Translations under genes and position numbers: made by a program | Source of the DNA: JBKJVQ01 sp046717125 | GTDB taxonomy: Bacteria; Pseudomonadota; Alphaproteobacteria; Rhizobiales; Methyloligellaceae | NCBI GenBank assembly: GCA_046717125.1 | Contig: JBKJVQ010000015.1 | Span: 1-10,765 of the forward strand | Length of the DNA stretch: 10,765 nucleotides | Reading direction: 5' to 3' | Notes under the pieces: model-generated | What the model saw: only the letters and a program-made list of their open reading frames with translations | Told to the model about the DNA's origin: nothing | Database searches by the model: none | Part shown: positions 1 through 5,365 of the stretch, in pieces | How positions within the stretch are numbered: position 1 is the first letter of the stretch | Layout of the letters: every line of letters begins with the position of its first letter

Positions 1-128
1 ATTGCGGCCAAGCCCGTCAACTTCCAGTTGATCTTCCCTTTTCCTTTCTCCGCCGACACCCGAAGCGCGGATGCTCCTACCGGGACGCTGACGGAAAACA
101 TGACCGCATCTGCAAGGTTCCGGCGCAT

Positions 129-153
129 GGAACCGGGGAGAATGCGATGCGTT
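129..153 (+). promoter_or_regulatory. Candidate EcfG (general stress sigma) promoter
   Basis: GGAAC at 129-133 and CGTT at 150-153 are separated by 16 bases. This matches the GGAAC-N16/17-CGTT pattern known for the alphaproteobacterial general stress sigma factor EcfG (SigT, RpoE2). It lies about 100 bases before the DUF883 gene, and genes of that type are commonly stress-induced. The -35 is also the right arm of an inverted repeat, GGTTCC (116-121) and GGAACC (129-134). The match is seen directly; promoter activity is inferred. Confidence 0.6.
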
Positions 154-253
154 GCTAGTGTCCGATCCGGCCGGATTCTAAGGCCGGACAATGTCGCTCG
201 GACCCGGCGATTATGCGCTCCGCCGCTGCAATCGCGAACACAGGAATCGAATC

Positions 254-529
254 ATGGTCACCGAAAACATTAAGCGAGAAGCGTCGCGGGCCGGACAGGC
301 TATGGACGAGCACGATCTGTCGAGCCAAGTCGACAATATGCGCGCCGAAATCGCCAACCTCGCCGATACCGTCACCCGGATGGCGGGCCGGCAGATGAAC
401 CGCGCGCAAGATTATGCGCAGGAAACAGCCGAAGAAGCGGAAGCGGCCATCAGACGAAACCCGTTGACGGCCGTGGCAGTCGCCGTCGGTCTCGGTTTTC
501 TGTTCGGTCTTCTCACTCGGCTCCGGTAG
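254..529 (+). CDS. DUF883 (ElaB/YqjD-like) membrane-anchored protein
   Basis: A 91-residue protein with a charged, helical, mostly acidic N-terminal part (about residues 1-65, likely amphipathic or coiled-coil) and one C-terminal membrane segment (about 69-88) starting at the RRNP motif and ending in a short basic tail. That layout and the RRNP-hydrophobic end are typical of the DUF883/ElaB/YqjD family. Those proteins are inner-membrane stress-phase proteins, some of which bind ribosomes in E. coli. I chose the ATG at 254 rather than the in-frame ATG at 191 because AGGAA (242-246) sits 7 bases before it and the extra 21 residues look unlike the family. It probably forms an operon with the next gene (9-base gap) under the EcfG-type promoter at 129-153. 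The precise role is unknown. Confidence 0.75.
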   Translation: MVTENIKREASRAGQAMDEHDLSSQVDNMRAEIANLADTVTRMAGRQMNRAQDYAQETAEEAEAAIRRNPLTAVAVAVGLGFLFGLLTRLR

Positions 530-538
530 GCCCCGCCG

Positions 539-964
539 ATGCTCCGGGTGCTGCTGACAGTATTGCCTACACTTCAGATCGGCGCGCGTATCAAGCAATC
601 CGTCGACAGGGGCATCAGGCAGGCGATCGTTATTGCGGTTGCCTGCTTGTTCCTGTTTCTGGCTGCGGTGTTCGGACTGATCGCCGGCTATCTGGCGCTT
701 CAGGTGAAGCTCGGATTCACCGCTTTGGAAGCGGCCGGTATCGTCGGAGCATCCCTGATGCTTTTGGGACTGCTTGCGCTTGGCATGATGCCGCTAATAA
801 CGAGGGAGTCAAAGGCGAAGCGCGAGGTAAGTCCAGCGCAGGCAGCATCGCGGGCGGTCGGTGCGGCGCAGAACCAGGTGGGCGAGTTCATTCAACGCCT
901 GGGGCCGGCGGGCGTGCTGTCTACGGCCTTCGTCATTGGGCTGATTCTCGCCAGACGGCGCTAA
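539..964 (+). CDS. Holin-superfamily (Actinobac_holin-X-like) small membrane protein
   Basis: A 141-residue protein with two clear membrane segments (about residues 30-52 and 65-87), a hydrophilic basic linker rich in Lys and Arg, and a third hydrophobic stretch near the C-terminus (about 123-137) ending in ARRR. This resembles the phage-holin-family (holin-X type) membrane proteins often encoded beside DUF883 genes in alphaproteobacterial chromosomes. Despite the name there is no lysis cassette nearby, so a phage role is unlikely; a membrane stress role is inferred only from its partner. The start follows the DUF883 stop by 9 bases, so the two are probably co-transcribed, and a terminator follows at 981. 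Substrate and partners are unknown. Confidence 0.65.
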   Translation: MLRVLLTVLPTLQIGARIKQSVDRGIRQAIVIAVACLFLFLAAVFGLIAGYLALQVKLGFTALEAAGIVGASLMLLGLLALGMMPLITRESKAKREVSPAQAASRAVGAAQNQVGEFIQRLGPAGVLSTAFVIGLILARRR

Positions 965-980
965 TCTTCGTTGAGCGAAT

Positions 981-1012
981 AAGGGCGTCGTTAACACCGG
1001 CGCCCTTGTTTC
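981..1012 (+). terminator. Intrinsic terminator after the DUF883/holin-like pair
   Basis: AAGGGCGTCG (981-990) pairs with CGGCGCCCTT (998-1007): ten pairs including one G-T wobble, with a 7-base loop, followed by GTTTC. The T tract is short, so termination may be partial. It closes the two-gene unit before the tRNA region. Confidence 0.65.
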
Positions 1013-1039
1013 ATTCGACCGCGAATGGCTCGCCGTCTA

Positions 1040-1086
1040 GATCACGATGACTCTTGGTCGACCGACCAAGAGTCATGTACGTGATC
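1040..1086. repeat. Long near-perfect palindrome upstream of tRNA-Thr
   Basis: The inner arms 1047-1060 and 1063-1076 are perfectly complementary over 14 bp with only two bases (AC) between them. After a 3-base bulge (GTA, 1077-1079) the outer arms GATCACG (1040-1046) and CGTGATC (1080-1086) add seven more pairs. No T tract follows the right arm, so it is not a standard terminator. It lies only 15 bases before the tRNA gene. Possible roles are a dispersed intergenic repeat, a cruciform or regulator site, or a processing signal in the tRNA leader. The sequence does not decide between them. Confidence 0.75.
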
Positions 1087-1101
1087 GATTCTAATGCGAA
1101 G

Positions 1102-1177
1102 GCCGGTTTAGCTCAGCAGGTAGAGCAGCGGTTTTGTAAACCGAAGGTCGGGGGTTCGATTCCCTCAGCCGGCACCA
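1102..1177 (+). tRNA. tRNA-Thr (anticodon TGT)
   Basis: A full cloverleaf can be folded: acceptor GCCGGTT (1102-1108) with AGCCGGC (1167-1173), D stem GCTC/GAGC, anticodon loop 1133-1139 with TGT at 1135-1137, T loop TTCGATT (1155-1161), discriminator A and an encoded CCA (1175-1177). The TGT anticodon reads the Thr codon ACA. The 27-43 pair is G-A, which I recall as acceptable in this tRNA type. No integrase or duplicated 3' end lies downstream, so there is no sign that this tRNA is used as an attachment site. Confidence 0.97.
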
Positions 1178-1217
1178 GTCCCAAAACCCCTCTTTATTCG
1201 GCGGCCCAGCTGCGGCA

Positions 1218-1238
1218 CCCTCGCTGCGCGAGGGACAC
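1218..1238 (+). promoter_or_regulatory. Hairpin covering the Shine-Dalgarno of the MFS gene
   Basis: CCCTCGC (1218-1224) pairs perfectly with GCGAGGG (1228-1234) around a 3-base loop. The right arm contains GAGGG, the only Shine-Dalgarno-like sequence before the ATG at 1239. If formed in the mRNA, the stem would hide the ribosome site. It has no T tract, so it does not look like a terminator for the tRNA. The function is inferred. Confidence 0.4.
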
Positions 1239-2942
1239 ATGACAATTGCAGAATCGGAAGAGCGGCCGCAGTCGGAAGATGCGGAGGAGCGGCGGGTCAT
1301 ATTCGCATCGTCCCTCGGCACCGTCTTTGAATGGTACGACTTCTATCTCTACGCGACGCTTGCGCCCTTTTTCGCATCGCTGTTCTTCCCGCCCGGTAAC
1401 GATACGGCCGCGCTGCTGTCGGCTTTCGCAACGTATGCCGCGGGCTTTATCGTCCGTCCATTCGGCGCAGTCGTGTTCGGCCGCATCGGCGATCTTGTCG
1501 GCCGCAAATACACGTTCCTGATCACGCTGCTCCTGATGGGCGGCGCGACCTTTGCTGTCGGCCTGCTGCCGACGTTTGAGCAGATCGGTTGGCTGGCGCC
1601 ATTCTTCCTTGTGACCCTGCGCCTGCTGCAGGGCCTGGCTCTGGGGGGCGAATACGGCGGCGCGGCGACCTATGTCGCGGAACATGCGCGCGCCGACAGG
1701 CGCGGTTACGCGACGAGCTGGATTCAGACCACGGCCACGCTTGGCTTCTTCATGTCGCTGCTCGTGATCGGCGTGGCCCGGCTCGGCCTCGAAAGAGAGG
1801 CGTTCCAGGAATGGGGTTGGCGCATCCCGTTCCTGATCTCCGTTATCCTCCTGATCTTCTCGATCTATATCCGCATGAAGCTCAACGAGTCGCCGGTCTT
1901 CCAGCGTATGAAGGCGGAGGGGACGACGTCGAAAACTCCGCTCACGGACAGTTTTTTCCGCTACCCGAACAACCGATACGTCCTGCTTGCGCTGCTCGGC
2001 GCCACGGCCGGACAGGGTGTTGTCTGGTACACGGGGCAGTTCTACGCCCTGTTCTTTCTCACAATCACGCTGAAGGTCGACTTCCTAAGCGCCTATCTGA
2101 TGATCGCCGTTTCGCTGCTCGTCGGAACGCCCCTGTTCGTGTTCTTCGGCTGGCTGTCTGACAGAATCGGCCGGCTGAAGATCATTCTTGCGGGGTGCCT
2201 GATCGCGGCGCTGACATATATTCCCCTGTTCCAGGCGTTGACGCATTACGTCAATCCCGATCTGGAAGCCTTCCAGCGCGCCAATCCAATCACTGTCACG
2301 GCGGACCCCGCCACCTGCAACTTTCACATTTTCGTCGGTCCTTGGTCGGACTTCAGCGACTGCGACAGCGTGAAGGATTTCCTGACCAAGCAAGGCCTGT
2401 CCTTCACAACGGTCGATGCGCCGGGACAGCCCGTTTCCGTCATTGTCGGGCAGACGACTCTGCCGGACTGGTCCGTGATCGCATCGTCCAAAGTGGACGA
2501 GACCGATCTCGATGCGCGTCAGGCCGCCTGGACTGTCGCTCTGCAGCAACTCGGCTTCAGGGCGGGCGCCGACCCGCAGAACATAAACTGGTTCATGGCC
2601 TGCCTGATCCTCAGCGTCATGGTGCTTTATGTGACCATGGTGTACGGGCCGATCGCAGCCTATCTCGTTGAGCTGTTTCCACCGCAGATCCGCTACACGT
2701 CGATGTCCCTGCCCTATCACATCGGCAACGGCTGGTTCGGCGGCATGCTGCCCCTGATCGCGACCGCGATGGTGGCGGCTTCGGGCAACATCTATTTCGG
2801 GCTCTGGTATCCGATTGCGATCGCCGCGATGACGTTCATCGTCGGCGCGCTGTTCCTGCGCGAAACGAAAGGCGCGGACATCATGACGGGCTCGGCGCAG
2901 GACGGCGCGCGCGGCGCATCCCGTGAGCAGATTAGGCCGTAG
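1239..2942 (+). CDS. MFS transporter, metabolite:H+ symporter (MHS) type, with large periplasmic insert
   Basis: A 567-residue inner-membrane transporter. The N-terminal FEWYDFYLY (30-38), the loop 2-3 motif GRIGDLVGRK (81-90), LGGEYGGA (135-142) and the second-half copy GWLSDRIGR (304-312) mark the metabolite:H+ symporter subfamily, which includes proline/betaine, citrate, shikimate and ketoglutarate carriers. About 12 membrane segments are visible. Usual length is 430-450; the excess is a hydrophilic insert at about residues 338-447, between the segments I count as 9 and 10 and so predicted periplasmic. It carries Cys360 and Cys375, which might form a disulfide. I recall similar long MHS proteins in other proteobacteria. 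The substrate cannot be told from sequence; an organic acid or osmolyte is likely. The 3' end overlaps the convergent oxyR gene by 11 bp. A stem over the ribosome site precedes the start. Confidence 0.85.
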   Translation: MTIAESEERPQSEDAEERRVIFASSLGTVFEWYDFYLYATLAPFFASLFFPPGNDTAALLSAFATYAAGFIVRPFGAVVFGRIGDLVGRKYTFLITLLLMGGATFAVGLLPTFEQIGWLAPFFLVTLRLLQGLALGGEYGGAATYVAEHARADRRGYATSWIQTTATLGFFMSLLVIGVARLGLEREAFQEWGWRIPFLISVILLIFSIYIRMKLNESPVFQRMKAEGTTSKTPLTDSFFRYPNNRYVLLALLGATAGQGVVWYTGQFYALFFLTITLKVDFLSAYLMIAVSLLVGTPLFVFFGWLSDRIGRLKIILAGCLIAALTYIPLFQALTHYVNPDLEAFQRANPITVTADPATCNFHIFVGPWSDFSDCDSVKDFLTKQGLSFTTVDAPGQPVSVIVGQTTLPDWSVIASSKVDETDLDARQAAWTVALQQLGFRAGADPQNINWFMACLILSVMVLYVTMVYGPIAAYLVELFPPQIRYTSMSLPYHIGNGWFGGMLPLIATAMVAASGNIYFGLWYPIAIAAMTFIVGALFLRETKGADIMTGSAQDGARGASREQIRP

Positions 2943-3837
2943 CCTGATGACTCCGGCCGACTTCGACGAGCAGTTCCCCGAAGCGCTGATAGTCCGGTTT
3001 TCGCGGCGAGGTCTTGCGCCAGGCCAGTCCGATCTGACGGCGCGGCTCCTCGCCTTCGAAGCGCAGCAGCTTGATATCGTCGCGCCGGCTGAGTTCGATC
3101 GACGCCGCCATCTCCGGCAGAAGCGTCACGCCGAATCCGCTGCCGACCATCTGGACGATGGTCGCAAGGCTCGATGCGCCGAAGGTCGACCGCGACTCGG
3201 GCGAAACCAGCTGGCAGAAAGCCAGCGCCTGATCGCGCAGGCAGTGGCCCTCTTCCAGCAGCAGCAGCCTTTCGTCGGTGAGCTGCTCCTGCGTTGCATG
3301 GGTCCGTTCCGTGTTGTGCTTTGCGCTGACCGCCAGCAGGAACCGGTCCTCAAACAGATGCAGCGTCTCGACGTCCGCATGATCGATCGGCAGCGCCGCC
3401 ACGATGATGTCGAGGTCGCCTGAGATCAGCTCGCGCATGAGCGTGTCGGTCAGCGTCTCGCGAAGCTGCAAGCGCAGCTTGGGGTATTCCTTCTGGATGT
3501 TCGGCAGAGCGCGGGGCAGCAGGTACGGCGCGATCGACGGAATGACCCCGAGGCGAAGCGTGCCTGACAACATTTCGTCGTGCTGCTTGGCGTAATCCAT
3601 CAGATCACGGACGGATGCGAGAATTGTACGCGCCCGGCGGGAGACTTCCCAGCCTTCCTCGGTCAGCTCGACGCCCTGCTTGCGGCGTTCGACCAGAGAG
3701 ACGCCGAGCATGTCCTCCAGATCCTTGATCTGCATGCTCAAGGCCGGCTGGCTGACGGCGCACATGTCGGCGGCCTTGCCAAAGTGCAAAGTCTGCGACA
3801 GGGCATCAAGATAACGGAGCTGGCGGATCGTAATCAC
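2932..3837 (-). CDS. oxyR: Hydrogen peroxide sensor, LysR-type regulator OxyR
   Basis: A 301-residue LysR-type regulator with an N-terminal winged helix-turn-helix (about 3-62, HFGKAADMCAVSQPALSMQI region) and a periplasmic-binding-like effector domain (about 90-295). The diagnostic feature is GHCLRDQALAFC, with Cys199 and Cys208 at the same numbering as the E. coli OxyR redox pair that forms a disulfide when peroxide is present. SGTLRLGVIP, PYLLP and GFGVTLLPE are also OxyR-like. The start is a GTG at 3837-3835, giving VITIRQLRYL, which aligns with the start of E. coli OxyR; a Shine-Dalgarno is weak. It is divergent from pqqA, and no katG or ahpC is visible nearby. An OxyR-type operator lies three bases upstream of the start, suggesting autoregulation and possible control of the pqq operon. 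Confidence 0.93.
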   Translation of the reverse strand: MITIRQLRYLDALSQTLHFGKAADMCAVSQPALSMQIKDLEDMLGVSLVERRKQGVELTEEGWEVSRRARTILASVRDLMDYAKQHDEMLSGTLRLGVIPSIAPYLLPRALPNIQKEYPKLRLQLRETLTDTLMRELISGDLDIIVAALPIDHADVETLHLFEDRFLLAVSAKHNTERTHATQEQLTDERLLLLEEGHCLRDQALAFCQLVSPESRSTFGASSLATIVQMVGSGFGVTLLPEMAASIELSRRDDIKLLRFEGEEPRRQIGLAWRKTSPRKPDYQRFGELLVEVGRSHQATA

Positions 3838-3839
3838 CG

Positions 3840-3876
3840 ATAAGCAGGCCTTATAAGGAACATAAGAAGTTACGAT
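3840..3876. promoter_or_regulatory. Candidate OxyR operator in the oxyR-pqqA intergenic region
   Basis: Four tetrads at exact 7-base spacing: ATAA (3840-3843), TTAT (3851-3854), ATAA (3862-3865) and CGAT (3873-3876). The E. coli OxyR site is ATAG-N7-CTAT-N7-ATAG-N7-CTAT; each tetrad here keeps three of four bases (the last as C-AT). The first pair also fits the LysR T-N11-A rule. It lies directly before the oxyR start, as expected for autoregulation. A weak promoter-like pair reading toward pqqA, TTGCAG (3877-3882) and TATCCT (3902-3907) with 19-base spacing, abuts it. Spacing is seen directly; binding is inferred. Confidence 0.55.
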
Positions 3877-4008
3877 TTGCAGTTATCGCTGCGAACCCCC
3901 ATATCCTAAACATCGACCGACGCATATTGCCAGCTCGAAACACAAAACGAGTTGGAAAAACAAAGGCTTCGGTTTAACCAGTTGGCATTTCTCAAGGGAG
4001 ATTACGTC

Positions 4009-4098
4009 ATGAAAGAGTGGAACACCCCGCAGATCACCGAGACCGAATCCGGCATGGAAGTCACTTCCTATCTGCCGGCCGAGCTGGATCGCGTCTAA
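4009..4098 (+). CDS. pqqA: PQQ precursor peptide PqqA
   Basis: A 29-residue peptide that is the ribosomal precursor of pyrroloquinoline quinone. The conserved core GMEVTSY places Glu17 and Tyr21, the two residues whose side chains are joined by PqqE (with PqqD as chaperone) and become the cofactor skeleton. The spacing Glu-x3-Tyr is intact. A strong Shine-Dalgarno, AAGGGAG (3994-4000), lies 8 bases before the ATG, in keeping with the high expression needed for a precursor. The leader before the core, rich in Thr and Glu, serves as the recognition region. It is the first gene of the pqq operon and is followed by a terminator-like hairpin. Confidence 0.97.
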   Translation: MKEWNTPQITETESGMEVTSYLPAELDRV

Positions 4099-4122
4099 TT
4101 CCGATCCTAAGGTCTGACGGAG

Positions 4123-4158
4123 CGGCGGCCTGGCGTAAGCGGGTCGCCGTTTTTGTTT
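4123..4158 (+). terminator. Terminator-like hairpin (likely attenuator) between pqqA and pqqC
   Basis: CGGCGGCCTG (4123-4132) pairs with CGGGTCGCCG (4140-4149), including two G-T wobbles, around a 7-base loop, followed by TTTTTGTTT. This is a good intrinsic terminator placed just after pqqA. Because pqqC, pqqD and pqqE follow on the same strand, partial read-through would give excess pqqA transcript over the enzymes, an arrangement reported for other pqq operons. Alternatively pqqC has its own promoter in 4160-4250; I see no convincing one. Confidence 0.7.
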
Positions 4159-4264
4159 CAGCGGAAGCGGAACAAACGACTTCCTCGAAACAAGGGCTTT
4201 AACGACACCGCAAACGCGCCTTAGTGTAGGGAGTGAATGCTTCTGTCGCCGTGGAGGTTCGGGC

Positions 4265-5074
4265 GTGTCGACACTAACAAGCCGCCGTTCATTAAATGAC
4301 GCGGAAAAAATCTGGGTAGGAAACGAAGGCTCGGACAGGGTGATGAGCCGGGAGGAGATGGACGATGCCGTGCGCGCGATCGGCGCCGAGCGGTATCACG
4401 ACAAGCACCCGTTTCATAAGCTCCTGCATGGCGGCAAGCTGAACAAGGCACAGGTCCAGGCCTGGGCGCTGAATCGCTACTGCTATCAGGCAGCAGTTCC
4501 GCGCAAGGACGCCGCGCTTATCAGCCGGACGCTGGATGTCGATCTGCGCCGCGAATGGGTTCACCGAATTCTCGACCATGACGGCCAGGGTGACGAGGAA
4601 GGCGGCATCGAGCGTTGGCTTATTCTCACCGATGGCCTTGGGCTCGACCGGGACTATGTGTGTTCCATGGAGGGCGCGCTGCCCGCGACCCGCTTTGCCG
4701 TTGAGGCCTATGTGCGGTTCGTGCGCGAGCACACGCTCGTCGAAGCTGTCGCTTCCTCCCTGACTGAACTGTTTGCGCCGAAGATTCATCAGGAGCGCAT
4801 CTCGGGCATGCTGGAGAACTACGAGTTCATCAGCGAGGACGTGATGCAATATTTCCGCCGGCGAATGAAACAGGCGCCGCGGGATGCGGAGTTCGCGCTG
4901 GACTATGTCAAGCGCTATGCGCTGACGGCGGAGTCGCAGCAGGCAGCCCTCGCCGCGCTTCGGTTCAAGTGCAACGTGCTCTGGGTCCAGCTCGATGCGC
5001 TCTATTTCGCCTATGTCGAGCCGGGCTTCGTTCCGCCGGGAGCGTTCATCCCGCCCGATATGAAGAAGAAGTGA
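4265..5074 (+). CDS. pqqC: Pyrroloquinoline-quinone synthase PqqC
   Basis: A 269-residue cofactorless oxidase that does the last step of PQQ synthesis: ring closure and eight-electron oxidation of the intermediate AHQQ, using O2. Family motifs are clear: AIGAERYHDKHPFHKLLHGG (38-57), QAWALNRYCYQ, PRKDAAL, REWVHRILDHDGQ and the C-terminal LRFKCNVLWVQLDALYFAY. The GTG at 4265 is chosen because GGAGG (4253-4257) lies 7 bases upstream. It gives an N-terminal extension of about 26 residues over the conserved core; the internal ATG at 4343 would give a more usual length of about 243 but has poor ribosome-site spacing. It follows pqqA directly, so pqqB is not in its normal position. pqqD begins 6 bases after its stop. 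Confidence 0.95.
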   Translation: MSTLTSRRSLNDAEKIWVGNEGSDRVMSREEMDDAVRAIGAERYHDKHPFHKLLHGGKLNKAQVQAWALNRYCYQAAVPRKDAALISRTLDVDLRREWVHRILDHDGQGDEEGGIERWLILTDGLGLDRDYVCSMEGALPATRFAVEAYVRFVREHTLVEAVASSLTELFAPKIHQERISGMLENYEFISEDVMQYFRRRMKQAPRDAEFALDYVKRYALTAESQQAALAALRFKCNVLWVQLDALYFAYVEPGFVPPGAFIPPDMKKK

Positions 5075-5080
5075 GCTGAG

Positions 5081-5365
5081 GTGGCGAGACTCGTCGTCGA
5101 CGGCGCGACGAAGCCACGACTGCCGCCTTATCTCAAGCTGCGGCACGACGCGGGACGCGATCGCTGGGTGTTACTCGCCCCCGAGCGCGTCCTGACACCG
5201 AACGATATCGCGGTTGCAGTGTTGAAACTGTGCGACGGCAATCGCTCCGTCGAGGACATCACGGCGGCGCTGGCCGAGGAATATCAGGCCACTCCGGAGC
5301 AAATCAGGCAGGACGTTCTCGAAATGCTCCAGGATCTGGCGGACAAAGGATACGTGAAGTCATGA
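5081..5365 (+). CDS. pqqD: PqqA-binding chaperone PqqD
   Basis: A 94-residue RiPP recognition element protein. It binds the PqqA peptide and presents it to PqqE for crosslinking. Family features are the start LPPYLKLRHDAGRDRWVLLA (about 15-34), LTPNDIAVAVLKLCDG and the winged-helix-like end with VLEMLQDLADKGYV. The length is normal for free-standing PqqD. The start is a GTG at 5081, six bases after the pqqC stop, and its stop codon overlaps the pqqE start (ATGA), so translation of PqqD and PqqE is probably coupled, fitting their one-to-one complex. Confidence 0.94.
   Translation: MARLVVDGATKPRLPPYLKLRHDAGRDRWVLLAPERVLTPNDIAVAVLKLCDGNRSVEDITAALAEEYQATPEQIRQDVLEMLQDLADKGYVKS

Noticed and set aside
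28..273. Plus-strand open frame of 81 codons at the left edge
   Set aside because: It runs through the EcfG-like promoter and into the DUF883 gene in another frame, has no ribosome site and a low-complexity Arg-rich product.
539..964. Holin-like gene as evidence of a prophage
   Set aside because: No endolysin, structural or integrase genes are near; such genes beside DUF883 are ordinary chromosomal genes.
1102..1240. tRNA-Thr as an integration site
   Set aside because: No repeated tRNA 3' end, integrase gene or foreign-looking composition was found downstream in the window.
1054..1242. Open frame across the palindrome and tRNA-Thr
   Set aside because: It is made of tRNA sequence; the tRNA fold fully explains the region.
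3857..3884. GGAAC before pqqA as a second EcfG promoter
   Set aside because: The nearest GTT follows 20 bases after the GGAAC, too far for the N16/17-CGTT pattern.
4292..5146. 284-codon open frame opposite pqqC
   Set aside because: It mirrors the codon structure of pqqC and pqqD, which have clear family motifs; its product is Arg/Leu/His-rich without a recognisable domain.
5230..5361. Upstream extension of pqqE by 44 residues
   Set aside because: It overlaps pqqD out of frame; the ATG at 5362 overlapping the pqqD stop gives the normal protein start.
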